A DNA stretch of 6,066 nucleotides from the NCBI GenBank assembly GCA_013003335.1, contig JABDJT010000346.1, forward strand, positions 1 through 6,066, read 5' to 3'. The notes under the pieces were generated by a model, which worked only from the letters and a program-made list of their open reading frames with translations, did not search any database and was not told the origin of the DNA. Numbering within the stretch: position 1 is the first letter of the stretch; every line of letters begins with the position of its first letter. Positions 5,354 to 6,066 of this stretch are shown one piece after another. Both the position numbers and the translations under genes were made by a program. This stretch comes from Verrucomicrobiales bacterium (GTDB lineage: Bacteria > Verrucomicrobiota > Verrucomicrobiia > Verrucomicrobiales > DEV007).

Positions 5354-6066
5354 ATGGAAAAAGCAATCAACTGGTTTTCTAAAAATCACGTCGCGGCGAA
5401 TTTTCTGATGCTGCTGGTGATCGTGGTGGGTGTGCAGACTTGGTTCAAACTGAAGAAAGAGATTTTTCCGGAAACTTCGGTGGATGCCATCAGCATCCAG
5501 ATTCCCTATCCGAACGCGACTCCGGAAGAGGTGGAAAAAGGCGTCGTGATTCCGGTGGAGGAAGCGGTGCAGGACATCGACGGAATCGACCGGCTGCGAT
5601 CGACCGCCGCACAGAATGTGGGTGTCGTGATCGTCGAGGTGATGGTGGGATACGACGTCCGTCAGGTGATGGACGACGTCAAAACCCGAATCGACGCAGT
5701 TCAAAACCTGGCGGAAAACACCGAGGAACCCGTGCTGGAGGAATTGCTGTTGAAGGCGCAGGTGATGAGCATCGCGGTCTCGGCGGAAACTGACGAACGA
5801 ACGCTGCGGAACCTCGCGGAGCGGGTCCGGACCGATCTGCTGAGTTACAAGGGAGGCGAGGTGGAAGTGACTCAGGCGCAATTGGCCGGGGTGAGGGAGT
5901 TTGAAATTTCGATCGAGGTTTCCGAGGATACGCTTCGGCAATACGGACTGACCTTTGATCAGGTAGCCCTGGCGGTTCGGAAATCCTCCCTCGATTTACC
6001 CGGCGGATCGGTGCGGACGGAAGGAGGCGAGGTTTTGATTCGAACGGAGGCCCGCCGGTATTCGGC
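5354..6066 (+). CDS. RND efflux pump permease, AcrB/HAE1-like (3'-truncated)
   Basis: From ATG 5354 the frame is open to the right edge, giving 237 codons of a family that is usually a little over 1,000 residues long. The N-terminus (MEKAINWFSKNHVAANFLML) leads into the first transmembrane helix at about 13-31. The KKEIFPE stretch and the beginning of the periplasmic porter domain follow, with the signatures PYPNATPEEVEKGVVIPVEEA and IDGIDRLRSTAAQNVG. These are typical of RND pumps of the AcrB/AcrD/AcrF type that use the proton gradient to expel toxic compounds. The later transmembrane helices, including the proton-relay Asp residues, are beyond the window, so activity cannot be judged. The gene starts 23 nt after the adaptor and is the third member of the operon. 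A heavy-metal (CusA-like) pump is less likely from these motifs, but the substrate class is uncertain. Confidence 0.9.
   Translation, partial: MEKAINWFSKNHVAANFLMLLVIVVGVQTWFKLKKEIFPETSVDAISIQIPYPNATPEEVEKGVVIPVEEAVQDIDGIDRLRSTAAQNVGVVIVEVMVGYDVRQVMDDVKTRIDAVQNLAENTEEPVLEELLLKAQVMSIAVSAETDERTLRNLAERVRTDLLSYKGGEVEVTQAQLAGVREFEISIEVSEDTLRQYGLTFDQVALAVRKSSLDLPGGSVRTEGGEVLIRTEARRYS

Noticed and set aside
4778..5941. Long minus-strand open frame spanning the adaptor and pump genes
   Set aside because: It lies opposite two genes with clear family motifs, is His/Arg-rich with no domain I recognise, and covers the short gap between them by chance.

Overview
This window looks like bacterial chromosomal DNA of moderately high GC from a Gram-negative (diderm) organism, because it encodes an outer-membrane efflux lipoprotein and a periplasmic adaptor. 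The sugar-binding protein and RND pump have a style I associate with the Planctomycetes-Verrucomicrobia-Chlamydiae group, possibly Verrucomicrobia. That placement is an impression from memory and has not been tested. I see no rRNA, tRNA, CRISPR array, insertion sequence or origin.

Layout. (1) Positions 1-918 (+) hold the 3' part of a periplasmic sugar-binding protein gene of the ribose/LacI-like ABC type; its start lies outside the window. (2) Convergent to it, with only 9 nt between stop codons, is a beta-class DNA amino-methyltransferase (1794 to 928, -) with no restriction enzyme beside it. (3) A 115-nt divergent intergenic region (1795-1909) carries two tandem, overlapping palindromes that look like TetR-type operators. 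(4) From 1910 to the right edge runs a three-gene efflux operon on the + strand. It comprises a single ORF that joins a TetR repressor to an outer-membrane factor lipoprotein (1910-4096), a periplasmic adaptor (4143-5330), and the start of an RND inner-membrane pump (5354 to beyond 6066).

How the genes work together. The adaptor, pump and outer-membrane factor are the three parts of a tripartite RND efflux system, and the TetR domain is the obvious candidate repressor acting at the palindromes just upstream. The striking point is that the repressor and the outer-membrane channel share one uninterrupted reading frame. A complete lipoprotein signal peptide, with a Cys lipobox at residue 250, lies exactly at the junction, leaving no room for an intergenic region and no recognisable internal ribosome-binding site. 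If translated as one chain, secretion and signal-peptidase II cleavage would separate a channel from a repressor carrying a hydrophobic tail. The three efflux start codons are each preceded by a T-tract plus CC instead of a Shine-Dalgarno sequence, whereas the methyltransferase has an ordinary purine-rich site.
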